A stretch of 32,492 nucleotides of DNA from Firm-04 sp045642925 (GTDB lineage Bacteria > Bacillota > Clostridia > Oscillospirales > Ruminococcaceae). The stretch's first letter is position 1. Each line of letters begins with the position of its first letter. The position numbers were made by a program, and so were the translations under genes. Below are positions 8,701 to 15,506 of the stretch, piece by piece. The DNA lies in assembly GCA_045642925.1 (NCBI GenBank), contig JAZUJW010000054.1, positions 1 through 32,492 of the forward strand, in the 5' to 3' direction. The notes beneath the pieces are model-generated. The model saw nothing but the letters and a program-made list of their open reading frames with translations, did not search any database and was not told where the DNA came from.

Positions 8701-8846
8701 TTGCAGTCGGAAAGTTCAAGCTTCAGGACAGCAAGGGCGTATACACAGAGACAACGGTATATTTCCGCAACAATACGATGACTGACGGTTCAATGTTAAT
8801 GAATCTGTATTTCTTTGACGCAACAGATTTAAATTATTATCTGTAA
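5793..8846 (+). CDS. Response regulator with degenerate GGDEF, EAL phosphodiesterase, PAS and GAF domains
   Basis: A 1017-residue soluble signalling protein. Residues 1-125 are a receiver domain with phospho-acceptor Asp56, acidic pocket E13/D15 and a KP motif. Residues about 143-300 resemble GGDEF, but the active-site loop reads FADNF (222-226), so cyclase activity should be lost; it may sense GTP. Residues 310-560 are an EAL domain with EAL at 345-347, EITES, DDFGSGYSS from 466, KID, AEGVE and QGFLYG, so an active c-di-GMP phosphodiesterase is likely. A PAS-like segment (about 590-700), a GAF domain (about 715-870) and a second PAS-like segment follow. ATG 5793 is preferred over GTG 5787 because it lies 7 bases after AAGGAGG. 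No kinase is adjacent. Confidence 0.88.
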   Translation: MPIYDKISLLLVERDQQLLNDLESIFKPLYRTQSEHSGLAALERMRTEEFSFVIVDNDLDDMSGTAFLRETQMDPALSTVPIILLLEDDREEMLVQAYSAGASGIQMKPVRLRALRVYVEMKLRQFNSSFYHCVQNDSIPLPPSKTDSLTGLMQRSSFSKAADERIANKDPNYYVIECFDVDHFKVLNDQYGLAIGDRILQRLADIIMQHMRQCGGLACRMFADNFAVMVPQHHLDILTAMRAALETAAKGESYASRIHISCGCCVVDNKELSASTILDRAILAKSTVKGRYDVHVAYYDEAMREKLLEEQWILGEMEQALENRQFAVWLQPQYDLSGGQLIGAEALVRWNHPERGLISPSKFIGLFERNGFIYRLDMFIWEEACRCLRQWMDDGIEPLPISVNVSRYDLFHQGFLDSITGIVEKYNIPKNLFRVEITESAFVKSANHMIDVVSRLQRYGLMVEIDDFGSGYSSFNTLKDVSADVLKIDMRFLSDCDNSPRSGNILESIVRMAKWLGMRVIAEGVEKQEQADYLRSIGCPYVQGFLYGTPMPIAEYENVMGTMEKGYDTTSVQSTTGMSPDAFWNPASLETLVFNRYAGGACVFELCGNSLEMLRVNEKFMATFRLNMSEHAVLGKTDLFPFPVADKNEVRHLLRTAIHSGNPEMLEAVCDLTAHGGSVENIRFTVRMIAHTEDRYLFYQYVENITAQRQAENEMQETANQLQFLNRAAASLLQSVHPKDAVESLLEMFRDYFEAERVYLIEIDNDKMTSDTTYEVCAAGIEPLREKYHSIPYQPELEWFKLYETHTAIVIEDVKTCTAYPETCEMLLQGGVFSHAGLPLRLNGVLVGTVNVNNARRNLSHLMHLSAIGDYLSVMLQRLKTLEKVTQDNKILRSILNEMPCGFAEVIVPAAEQNECTRIQLANDGFCKLLRMDMDAVMNLQVSDFEALIHADDLENFKECKERMKNGESFAVGKFKLQDSKGVYTETTVYFRNNTMTDGSMLMNLYFFDATDLNYYL

Positions 8847-8871
8847 AAGCGGCAGAATAGAACGAAAACAT

Positions 8872-8920
8872 AATGAGGCAAGAGGAAAGCGAAATGCCAT
8901 CCTCTTGCCTCATTTTCTTT
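8872..8920 (+). terminator. Terminator hairpin (module A) after the REC-EAL gene
   Basis: A perfect 15-bp stem with a 13-base loop followed by TTTTCTTT; by shape the best intrinsic terminator among the repeat copies. It may also serve the convergent ABC-F gene. Confidence 0.82.
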
Positions 8921-9045
8921 ATTGCGGGTACGACACGAGGGGAAACCCCTTCCTGATTAAATAGGACGAAAAGGGAATTTCGCCGACTGCGGTGCAGACT
9001 GCTTGCAGTCTGTTGGCGTCCGGAGGCGCTGCCCCCGGGCTCCTC
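8872..9045 (+). repeat. Dispersed intergenic repeat, copy 2 (modules A-B-C-D)
   Basis: Full-length copy between two convergent genes. Module A is a perfect 15-bp stem (8872-8886 with 8900-8914). Module B is the GGTACGACACGAGGGGAAAC hairpin near 8927-8949. Module C is TTCCTGATTAAATAGGACGA (8950-8969). Module D (8978-9045) contains the palindrome CAGACTGC-TT-GCAGTCTG and a GCGTC/GGCGC hairpin. AAAGGGAA (8970-8977) and TTCCCTTT (9053-9060) flank module D as an inverted pair. Confidence 0.88.
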
Positions 9046-9062
9046 ATTATATTTCCCTTTCC

Positions 9063-10859
9063 TTATTCTGTCTCACCACGCGCAATGCGCTCCGCTAAAT
9101 CATTCAAATATACCCAGCGCTCCATCTTTTCGCTCAGTTCAGCTTCCAGTGCGTCTTTCTCCTCTGTCAGCTTTTGCAGCGCTACATAATCAGCCGCGCT
9201 TTTCTTGATTCCAGCTTCCGTTTCCGCGATTTTTTCCTCAAGTCCCGCAATGACTTCATCTATCGTGTCGTATTCCCGCTGTTCCTTGAACGAAAACTTC
9301 AGCTTATTCTTTCCGCAAAATACTCGTTCTTTCTTCTCTGCCGCCTTTTTCGGCTTTTCTTCGGTTTCTTCCGCTTCCGCCATCACGACCGTACGATAAT
9401 CCGTGTAATTTCCATTGAACCGCCTGCATACGCCATCCCCGCAGAACTCCCAGATCTCCTCTGCCATCTTATCCAGAAAATATCGGTCATGCGATACCGC
9501 AACCACTGCCCCATTGAATTGCTCCAGATAATCCTCCAGTATCGTCAGTGTCACAATATCAAGGTCATTCGTCGGCTCATCCAGCAGCAGAATATTCGGC
9601 GCAGTCATCAATATTTTCAGAAGATACAAGCGTTTTCTTTCTCCACCTGAAAGCTTTTCGATTCGATTCCATTGCAGTTCGGACGTGAACAGAAAACGCT
9701 CCAGCATTTGCGCTGCCGTCACAGTTCCGTCAGGTGTCTGCACGATCTCTGCCGTATCCCGAATGTACTCGATCACGCGCTGCTGCGGATCCATTTTCTC
9801 GCATTCCTGCGAAAAATACCCGATTTTGACAGTATCGCCGATGAGTACCGTGCCGCTGTCAGGCGCATATTCACCCATGATGGTTTTCAACAGCGTACTT
9901 TTTCCTGCGCCATTGCGTCCGATAATGCCGATACGGGCATGGCGGGAAAGATTGCAGGAGAAATCTGAAAGCAGCGTTTTTCCGTCAATTTCCTTACAGA
10001 CGTGTTCCAATTCAATGGTGGTTCTGCCAAGTCGTGACGAAATCGACTGCATTTGCATTTTCTCTGTTTCTTCTGGGATTTCGCGGTTTGCAAGTGCTTC
10101 AAAGCGTTCGATGCGGTCTTTGCTTTTCGTCCCGCGCGCACGCGCTCCTCTGCGAATCCATGCAAGTTCACGGCGGTAAAGGGTGCGGTTTTTGCGTTCA
10201 TTTGCCTCTGCATCCGCTTCCCGCTGCGCTTTCAGTTCAAGGTATTGACTGTAATTGCCTTCACAGAGGTACAGCTTTCCCCTATCCACCTCTGCGATTT
10301 TCTGTGTGACGCAATCGAGAAAATAACGGTCATGCGTGACCATCACAATTGCGCCGCGGTATTTCAACAGCATTGCCTCCAAAAGCTGTACGGTTTCGCT
10401 GTCAATGTGGTTGGTCGGCTCGTCCATCAGCAGCACGTCACTTGGCTGAATGAAAGCGGCAGCAATGGCAGCACGGCGTTTTTCGCCGCCGGAAAGCGTA
10501 CTGATATCGCGTTCACAGTCTGCGATGCCCATTTTGCCGAGAATCGACTTTGCTTCAAATGCCTTTGCCTCCTGCAAATCCAGCGGCAGATGTGCAAGCA
10601 CCTGTTCCAGCACCGTACCGCGCTCCTCAAAGGCAGGAATCTGCGGCAGGTATGACACACGCACACCGCCTGTCCGAATCATTTCGCCGCTGTCAGGGGC
10701 TTCTACGCCCGCGAGAATCCGCAATAGCGTTGACTTTCCGGTACCGTTGATGCCGATGATGCCAACGCGGTCACCCTCGTTGAGATAGAATGAAACATCG
10801 TCCAGCACTTGTCGTTCCATATATTGTTTGGATATATTTTTCGCTGATAATAAAATCAT
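9063..10859 (-). CDS. ABC-F family ATPase (Uup/YdiF-like)
   Basis: About 598 residues with two fused nucleotide-binding domains and no membrane segments, which defines ABC-F proteins acting on the ribosome. Domain 1 has Walker A GINGTGKST, signature LSGGEKRR and LLMDEPTNH. Domain 2 has Walker A GRNGAGKST, signature LSGGERKR and LLLDEPTND. A charged inter-domain linker (ERKNRTLYRRELAW) lies between them. The C-terminal 80 residues are Lys/Glu-rich coiled coil, as in Uup and related housekeeping members; a resistance-type ABC-F cannot be excluded. ATG 10859 follows AAAGGAAC; a GTG directly before it at 10862 is the alternative. Its leader contains a fragment of the dispersed repeat and a hairpin just upstream of the ribosome site. 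Confidence 0.92.
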   Translation of the reverse strand: MILLSAKNISKQYMERQVLDDVSFYLNEGDRVGIIGINGTGKSTLLRILAGVEAPDSGEMIRTGGVRVSYLPQIPAFEERGTVLEQVLAHLPLDLQEAKAFEAKSILGKMGIADCERDISTLSGGEKRRAAIAAAFIQPSDVLLMDEPTNHIDSETVQLLEAMLLKYRGAIVMVTHDRYFLDCVTQKIAEVDRGKLYLCEGNYSQYLELKAQREADAEANERKNRTLYRRELAWIRRGARARGTKSKDRIERFEALANREIPEETEKMQMQSISSRLGRTTIELEHVCKEIDGKTLLSDFSCNLSRHARIGIIGRNGAGKSTLLKTIMGEYAPDSGTVLIGDTVKIGYFSQECEKMDPQQRVIEYIRDTAEIVQTPDGTVTAAQMLERFLFTSELQWNRIEKLSGGERKRLYLLKILMTAPNILLLDEPTNDLDIVTLTILEDYLEQFNGAVVAVSHDRYFLDKMAEEIWEFCGDGVCRRFNGNYTDYRTVVMAEAEETEEKPKKAAEKKERVFCGKNKLKFSFKEQREYDTIDEVIAGLEEKIAETEAGIKKSAADYVALQKLTEEKDALEAELSEKMERWVYLNDLAERIARGETE

Positions 10860-10880
10860 CACATAGTTCCTTTCTTTTTT

Positions 10881-10941
10881 CTGCGATATCGAAAAGGATG
10901 TATCGCAGTCTGTTAGCGTTCGGGGACGCTTTCTTCGGGAG
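10881..10941 (-). promoter_or_regulatory. Structured leader of the ABC-F gene
   Basis: Between the promoter and the start codon the transcript can form two hairpins: GCGTCC/GAACGC, derived from the repeat fragment, and an 8-bp stem CTGCGATA/TATCGCAG (10908-10901 with 10888-10881) directly upstream of the A-rich ribosome site. No U-tract follows in the transcribed direction, so this is not a standard attenuator; an effect on translation initiation or RNA stability is possible. Confidence 0.4.
10901..10941 (+). repeat. Dispersed intergenic repeat, copy 5 (3' half of module D)
   Basis: CGCAGTCTGTTAGCGTTCGG followed by GGACGCT matches the second half of module D of copies 2-4, including a GCGTTC/GGACGC hairpin that keeps pairing despite base differences. 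Modules A-C are missing, so this is a truncated remnant. It lies in the leader of the leftward ABC-F gene, antisense to its transcription. Confidence 0.65.
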
Positions 10942-10948
10942 CATCAAT

Positions 10949-10977
10949 ATTATACCACATCATGCCATAAAATGCAA
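10949..10977 (-). promoter_or_regulatory. Promoter of the ABC-F gene
   Basis: On the minus strand TTGCAT (10977-10972), a 17-base spacer and TATAAT (10954-10949). The leader is about 80 bases. Confidence 0.82.
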
Positions 10978-10992
10978 ATTCTTCCATACAAA

Positions 10993-11046
10993 CACATACG
11001 CCCCGAACCTGCTTTCGCAAATCCGGAGCGTATGTGCTAGGAATGA
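10993..11046 (-). terminator. Long inverted repeat, possible terminator of the decayed region
   Basis: CACATACGCCCCG (10993-11005) pairs with CGGAGCGTATGTG (11034-11046), 13 bp with one mismatch. Read leftward it is followed by TTTGT, a weak U-tract. It lies just downstream of the last leftward open frame (stop at 11074) of the degraded region. Confidence 0.4.
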
Positions 11047-11073
11047 GAATTATGAAAAAAACTAGCTGGCAAA

Positions 11074-12510
11074 TTAAATAATAAAGATTTCACAATTCTT
11101 ATCTGCAACGATGAATCCCTCTCGGTTTCCATCGTCTTTTGGGTGAGGTCGCTGCCGTCTCCATCCATCCGAACCATAAAGATCGGCGGGATATACGGGA
11201 AACCGGATGTCGGCAGCAGCGGTGAATGTTGTGGTTGTTTTCGTGTTGAATGTCGTGGTATGATTTGTTGTGGTTTGAAGCATAGCGGAATCTCTTACGG
11301 CATATCGTGTGATGAAGGTACGAATCCATTCGAAAAATGTAGAAGATGTTAGTAAAATGAAAAGGGAAATCGTGTTGGATCTTTGCTGAATTGAATGGGT
11401 GAATCGTTCTTGTTGTTGCGAAGAAGCTTGCTGATTTTGCAATTATTGTGTCGTTAAAGTAGAAAATGCACGCTTTGACGCTTTTGAAAAACTTTTGCGA
11501 TGATGTTGTTGTAGGACGTAGTAGTAGTGGTGGATGCAATGGTTTTCGCTGTGGTAGTGGTGGTGGTTGTGTACGTTGTGGGAAATGTGTCTAAACCTGG
11601 ATGTCGGGGCGAACACTGCGGTATCTGTACTGAATGGGGTGACTGCTGATGCAATCAATAGGGGGGATGTAGGAAAGGGAGCTGTGTTTGTGTACATTGA
11701 TGCGGAATTTGTTGATGTCCGATGCCATATTGCTTTTGTAAGACGTAGGAGTAAGACTCGTTGAAGATGATTTGCGGCGATTGTAGCCACTCTTGGTGAA
11801 AATGTGGGAAAAATGGAAGGAATGATGCTGTTTCTGGTGACGGCTTTGTAGTTCGTTTCGAGAAATGTAGAAGATGCTGGAAAATTTGTGGAAGATGATG
11901 CAAAGAATGTAGCTGTCAATAGAACGAATGTCGGAATTCATGCGAAGATGATAGAAGATGATGTCAACACTGTGGAAAATGATACAGAGAACGTAGCAGG
12001 AAGTAGAACGGTTGTTGAAAATGTTGCAGCGACGGAGAGTAGATGTTTCATTGTCAATAGAAGATGTTAGACAGAAGATGGAAATTGATAGAAGGAATGT
12101 AGTTGTCGTTGAGAAAATCGTAGAAGAATGTGGAGTGACGGAGAGAAGACGTTTTTGAGAGATGATAGAAGATGATGGAAAAAAAGTAGAAGTCGTCGGG
12201 GATGTTGTTAGGGGTTGGTGGAGTATTCGCAGTGGTCATTGTCGTGACAACTGTGATTTGTACGAACGGAATGCGATGTGGCTGCTGCGCCAGACAACGC
12301 CTGCCGAACGCACGATATATAGTTGACATTGATGCCGCCAAAGAAGTTCGCAAATGCAAAATCTCTGAATGCATCAAGCACGACCGGAATGGTAGTGCGG
12401 GCAATGCTGCATTGCCCTTCGCAGACTGCATGAAATGCTGTTCCATGTGCTGCGGGATTCCTCTGCTGTGTCAGCGCTTGGAATGGGATGCATCCCTTCT
12501 GCGCTGACAC
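11074..12510 (-). pseudogene. Low-complexity, C-poor region; probable decayed Thr/Ser-rich exported protein gene
   Basis: About 1.4 kb without an intact gene on either strand. The + strand is very poor in C (about 8% by hand count in 11881-12180) and full of GTAGAAGATG-like words. Read leftward, Thr/Ser/Ala/Pro-rich runs appear in different frames: TVVTTMTTANTPPTP near 12250, TATFFASSSTNFPASSTF near 11890, TTTTTTTAKTIASTTTTTS near 11540 and TTTNHTTTFNTKTTTTFTAA near 11240. They look like the Thr-rich linkers of the exported proteins elsewhere in this window, broken by frameshifts and stops. The last frame ends in a 45-residue non-repetitive tail with its stop at 11074. The upstream end (12208-12510) has more ordinary composition. 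No domain or transposase is recognisable, and an alternative nature (non-coding or rapidly evolving repeat DNA) is possible. Confidence 0.35.
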
Positions 12511-13013
12511 CGTTGTTCAGCTGATGTTGACCAACGCTGCAAAAGAATTTAACATGAACACAAACTGGATAAAACAGGAAAGATATTACTTACTGTATAA
12601 TATGATGTTCTTTTTATGATTTGTAATATTGCATAAAATTTGCGCTCATTTGTAAAAAAGTTGTTCTGCGGATGAAGTATCCGCAGAAACTTCTAAATGA
12701 GAGAATGTTATGGGGGATTTCACTGAGTAGTTAAACGTTATTTAACTATTAGCAGTATACCATAATATCCGCCAAAAATCAAGGGATTCAGCCATTTTTT
12801 TACAAAAAATACATAAATTGTGCATTCCATCCAATGCAAACACCCATTTTCTAATTAAATAACGGGCGATGTATGCAAAATAAACAATTAGTTATTATAT
12901 GGTCTATACAGATAATATAATTGCCGTTCTAAATTACAAATGTTATATATAATACCTTATGATAATAATATATTAAACATTATTTTTCCTGCCAGTATTT
13001 TCCGATATATGAC
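12511..13013. other. AT-rich intergenic region with two hairpins
   Basis: No gene is seen. TTCTGCGGAT/ATCCGCAGAA (12664-12673, 12679-12688) is a 10-bp stem; read leftward it is followed within a few bases by TTTTTT, so it may be a backup terminator for the leftward operon. TAGTTAAA-CGTTA-TTTAACTA (12728-12748) is a perfect 8-bp AT-rich palindrome resembling an operator. The rest is strongly AT-rich. Confidence 0.5.
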
Positions 13014-13055
13014 AAAACCGCCCGCAGTTCTCCCAAGTCGGGAGTCTGCGGACGG
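13014..13055 (-). terminator. Terminator of the leftward esterase/propeller operon
   Basis: The arms 13046-13055 and 13018-13027 form a 10-bp stem with one mismatch, extended inside by CTCCC/GGGAG around AAGTC. In the transcribed (minus) direction it ends in TTTT. It sits 10 bases past the stop of the 13065-15506 gene. Confidence 0.82.
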
Positions 13056-13064
13056 TATGCAGTA

Positions 13065-15506
13065 TCATTCTATCAGAAAATCAATATCGCCTTTGAATAA
13101 GATACTATCATGATTGTAGTCACATTGGAGGTCTATGGAACGAGAGATACTGTTTGGTTCACCCGTGGTTTTGCCATCACTGCCAAAATCAACCATACCC
13201 TGCACATTCTCTGCAAGCACATTTGCTGTGCCGCCTTCTTCCCAATAGCAGAGTGCGCCTGTGCAGTCGTCCTGATAGTTTTTCATATAGTACAGACAAA
13301 TCTTTCCCTGCGCATTTCTGTTCGCTCTGACCTTATAGACGTTTTCGTCAATTTTGTATTCGTTCCCTTCTGTGACAAAATACAAACTGACCATATCATT
13401 TTCCTCTTTGCGCTGTGTCAGATAGCCGTTCTTCGTCCTAGCGACAATCGCTTCATTTATGCCATATTCTGTTCCATTCAGTGTAATCTTTACTGCACCT
13501 TCATCCTGCATTTGAAAATCATATGGAGAAATCTTGAGAACCGGATCGTCATTGTTTTCTTCCGCACGATGTGGTTCACCGTCTGCGGAAAACTGATAGC
13601 GTTCGACTTTTTGGGAATCCTCCATCTGCACACCGAATGCCTTTTCGAGAATATGCCGTGCTTTTTTGTCTCTTTCTATCATCTGTTGCTCACGCTGAAC
13701 ACTGGAAAAATACGTACTATCCCCAAGCCATTCGGACAGCATCGACATCTCGACACGACTGCCATCGGAATTCAGCGAAAAGTATGGCACACCGGAAAAG
13801 GGGATATCACCGGTATTCAGCCGAACCTTCTCACTGCCATTGTACCAGTCGAATTCCAACTTCTGATAAGCAAGATATGTGAGAACACATGACATGACGC
13901 TTGTCAATTCTTCTGACGTGGTTACATTTTCTTCCCGCAAAGCCGCCAGAATATCCGTATACTTCACGCTCGTCATTTCACTTCTGATTGTGCCGACAAC
14001 GATTTGCGGTTTCTCACTCTGTTCTGCGGAATCAGAATACAGTGGAGTGAAAAATACCGGGGTGCATAAGGTTGAAAGCGTTTTCTGTGCTGAATCATAA
14101 TACAGAATATCCTGCTGATATTTATTTCCCAGCGCTCCTGTGAACGATACTTCTTTCATACATTTCTGAAGTTCTTTCTCCAGGTCAAACGGTTCCTCTT
14201 CTTCTGTGCCTGTAGAGGGTTCGGCATCTGCTTCCTCCATTCCTTCTGTCACATAGTCAGAATGGTTATTCAGATTCAGCGGCACCATACTGCCATTCTT
14301 CACGAAGTAGGCACTGCCGTTCGCACCAACATTCAACACATCAGAATTTTCGCTTTGCGCAATCAGCGTTGCTTCTGCATCCGTATTGAAATTTTGCGAG
14401 TACAGATTAATTTTTGCAGTACCAGTCGAAGTACTATAGGTTTCTGAGAGCCATGTGATTTCTGAAAAATCATCTTTTGTAAACAGCACTTTTGTCACAT
14501 TTTTCAGCAATGATTCATGCCGCCCCAAAGTGCCGTTCGGCAGTTCTGCCAGATTGTCTGACACACATAAATCAGAACCCGAACCTGTTTTCCGCCAAAA
14601 CAAACGTGAACCATCCGGTGAAATATCCATAATGCTCACTCCCGAAGCAATGCGCTGAGTGCGCATAAAATCGGATGTGTACAGCACATTGTAATTCGAT
14701 TCGAAACCGGCATTTCCCTCTTTGCCGATGGTACGAACATACGCAATGCCCTGACTGTTCGGATAGAACTGATACGAGCGTACTTTGTCGTCAATGATCA
14801 CGGCGGGTTCTTCGGGGTGTTCCAGTGAACGGTACATCAGCGTAACGCCGCTGTAAGTGCCTTCTGATGGCGCCATCGGGTAGCAAATGGCTTTGCCGTC
14901 AGGCGAAACTGCCGTAAGCTGCTGTAATGAAGATAAGATGTTGTCGAAACAGCTTTTTGAGTCAGTGCCGAACGGTAAAACAAGTTCAGAAGAAGTATTG
15001 AAAAAGGAACTTGTCCGTTCATCAAAAGATTCGTTAATAAATTCGTTGTTTTTCTTGATGCGTGCAATATCATTTTCATCAAAATAGGCAGCGGAAAGCT
15101 GCAGCGGCGTATCGCTTTGCAAACTGCGGTACCAGAGCGCGTTGTCTTTCAGATACAGCACAAAATCAGGCGCTTTTTCTTCTTTTTGCAGTTCTCCTTC
15201 GGAAGATGTATCAGGGTTTTGCTTGCGGAAATGTTCATTAAAATAGTACCCGCCGCCAAGCAGTCCGCACAGCACTGCCAATGCACAGATCCATGCCGCA
15301 ACAGTTTTCTTTTTGGAACGCGGCGGTAGTTCTTCTTCCTCATCCTGTTCATTCGGCATATCCTTCACAGGGGAAGCACTTTGCTTTCGCTCCTGCATAC
15401 GGCGTTCAGATTCCGCAGCAGATTCTTCCTGATGCCGCAATGCCTCCGCAAACGGGTCAGGAAATGCTTCTTCGGGTGTTTCTGTGTGATTATTTTCTTC
15501 GCTCAC
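13065..15506 (-). CDS. Membrane-anchored protein with extracellular beta-propeller-like region
   Basis: An 813-residue protein of no family I can name. Residues 1-66 are acidic and charged with no signal peptide, followed by SKKK and one membrane segment at about 69-89, so most of the chain should lie outside the cell (type II topology). The external part has repeated blade-like segments, such as ISPDGSRLFWRKTGSGSDLCVSDN, AVSPDGKAICYP and YPNSQGIAYVRTIG, typical of TolB/WD40-like propellers that read out state values. Thr- and Glu-rich patches occur near 430. The start is a GTG overlapping the TGA of the upstream esterase by 4 bases, with AGGAGG at 15514-15519. It is the second gene of that operon. 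Confidence 0.7.
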   Translation of the reverse strand: MSEENNHTETPEEAFPDPFAEALRHQEESAAESERRMQERKQSASPVKDMPNEQDEEEELPPRSKKKTVAAWICALAVLCGLLGGGYYFNEHFRKQNPDTSSEGELQKEEKAPDFVLYLKDNALWYRSLQSDTPLQLSAAYFDENDIARIKKNNEFINESFDERTSSFFNTSSELVLPFGTDSKSCFDNILSSLQQLTAVSPDGKAICYPMAPSEGTYSGVTLMYRSLEHPEEPAVIIDDKVRSYQFYPNSQGIAYVRTIGKEGNAGFESNYNVLYTSDFMRTQRIASGVSIMDISPDGSRLFWRKTGSGSDLCVSDNLAELPNGTLGRHESLLKNVTKVLFTKDDFSEITWLSETYSTSTGTAKINLYSQNFNTDAEATLIAQSENSDVLNVGANGSAYFVKNGSMVPLNLNNHSDYVTEGMEEADAEPSTGTEEEEPFDLEKELQKCMKEVSFTGALGNKYQQDILYYDSAQKTLSTLCTPVFFTPLYSDSAEQSEKPQIVVGTIRSEMTSVKYTDILAALREENVTTSEELTSVMSCVLTYLAYQKLEFDWYNGSEKVRLNTGDIPFSGVPYFSLNSDGSRVEMSMLSEWLGDSTYFSSVQREQQMIERDKKARHILEKAFGVQMEDSQKVERYQFSADGEPHRAEENNDDPVLKISPYDFQMQDEGAVKITLNGTEYGINEAIVARTKNGYLTQRKEENDMVSLYFVTEGNEYKIDENVYKVRANRNAQGKICLYYMKNYQDDCTGALCYWEEGGTANVLAENVQGMVDFGSDGKTTGEPNSISRSIDLQCDYNHDSILFKGDIDFLIE

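Noticed and set aside
8872..9045. Possible CRISPR or insertion sequence because of repeated palindromes
   Set aside because: There is no regular repeat-spacer array, no cas gene and no transposase; the copies are kilobases apart.
10993..11046. Possible tRNA or attenuator from the long inverted repeat near 11.0 kb
   Set aside because: There is one long stem only, no cloverleaf and no T-loop sequence. It is upstream of the ABC-F promoter and so not in that leader.
11200..12507. Cys-rich plus-strand reading frames with CxxC spacing and in-frame TGA/TAG codons, which could suggest recoded or selenocysteine-containing peptides (including a 101-residue frame at 12202-12507)
   Set aside because: TGN codons on the plus strand are the mirror of NCA (Thr/Ala/Ser/Pro) codons on the minus strand, so a decaying Thr/Ser-rich minus-strand gene explains the pattern. 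Stops are too frequent, there are no SECIS-like structures or ribosome sites, and other genes in the window use TGA as stop.
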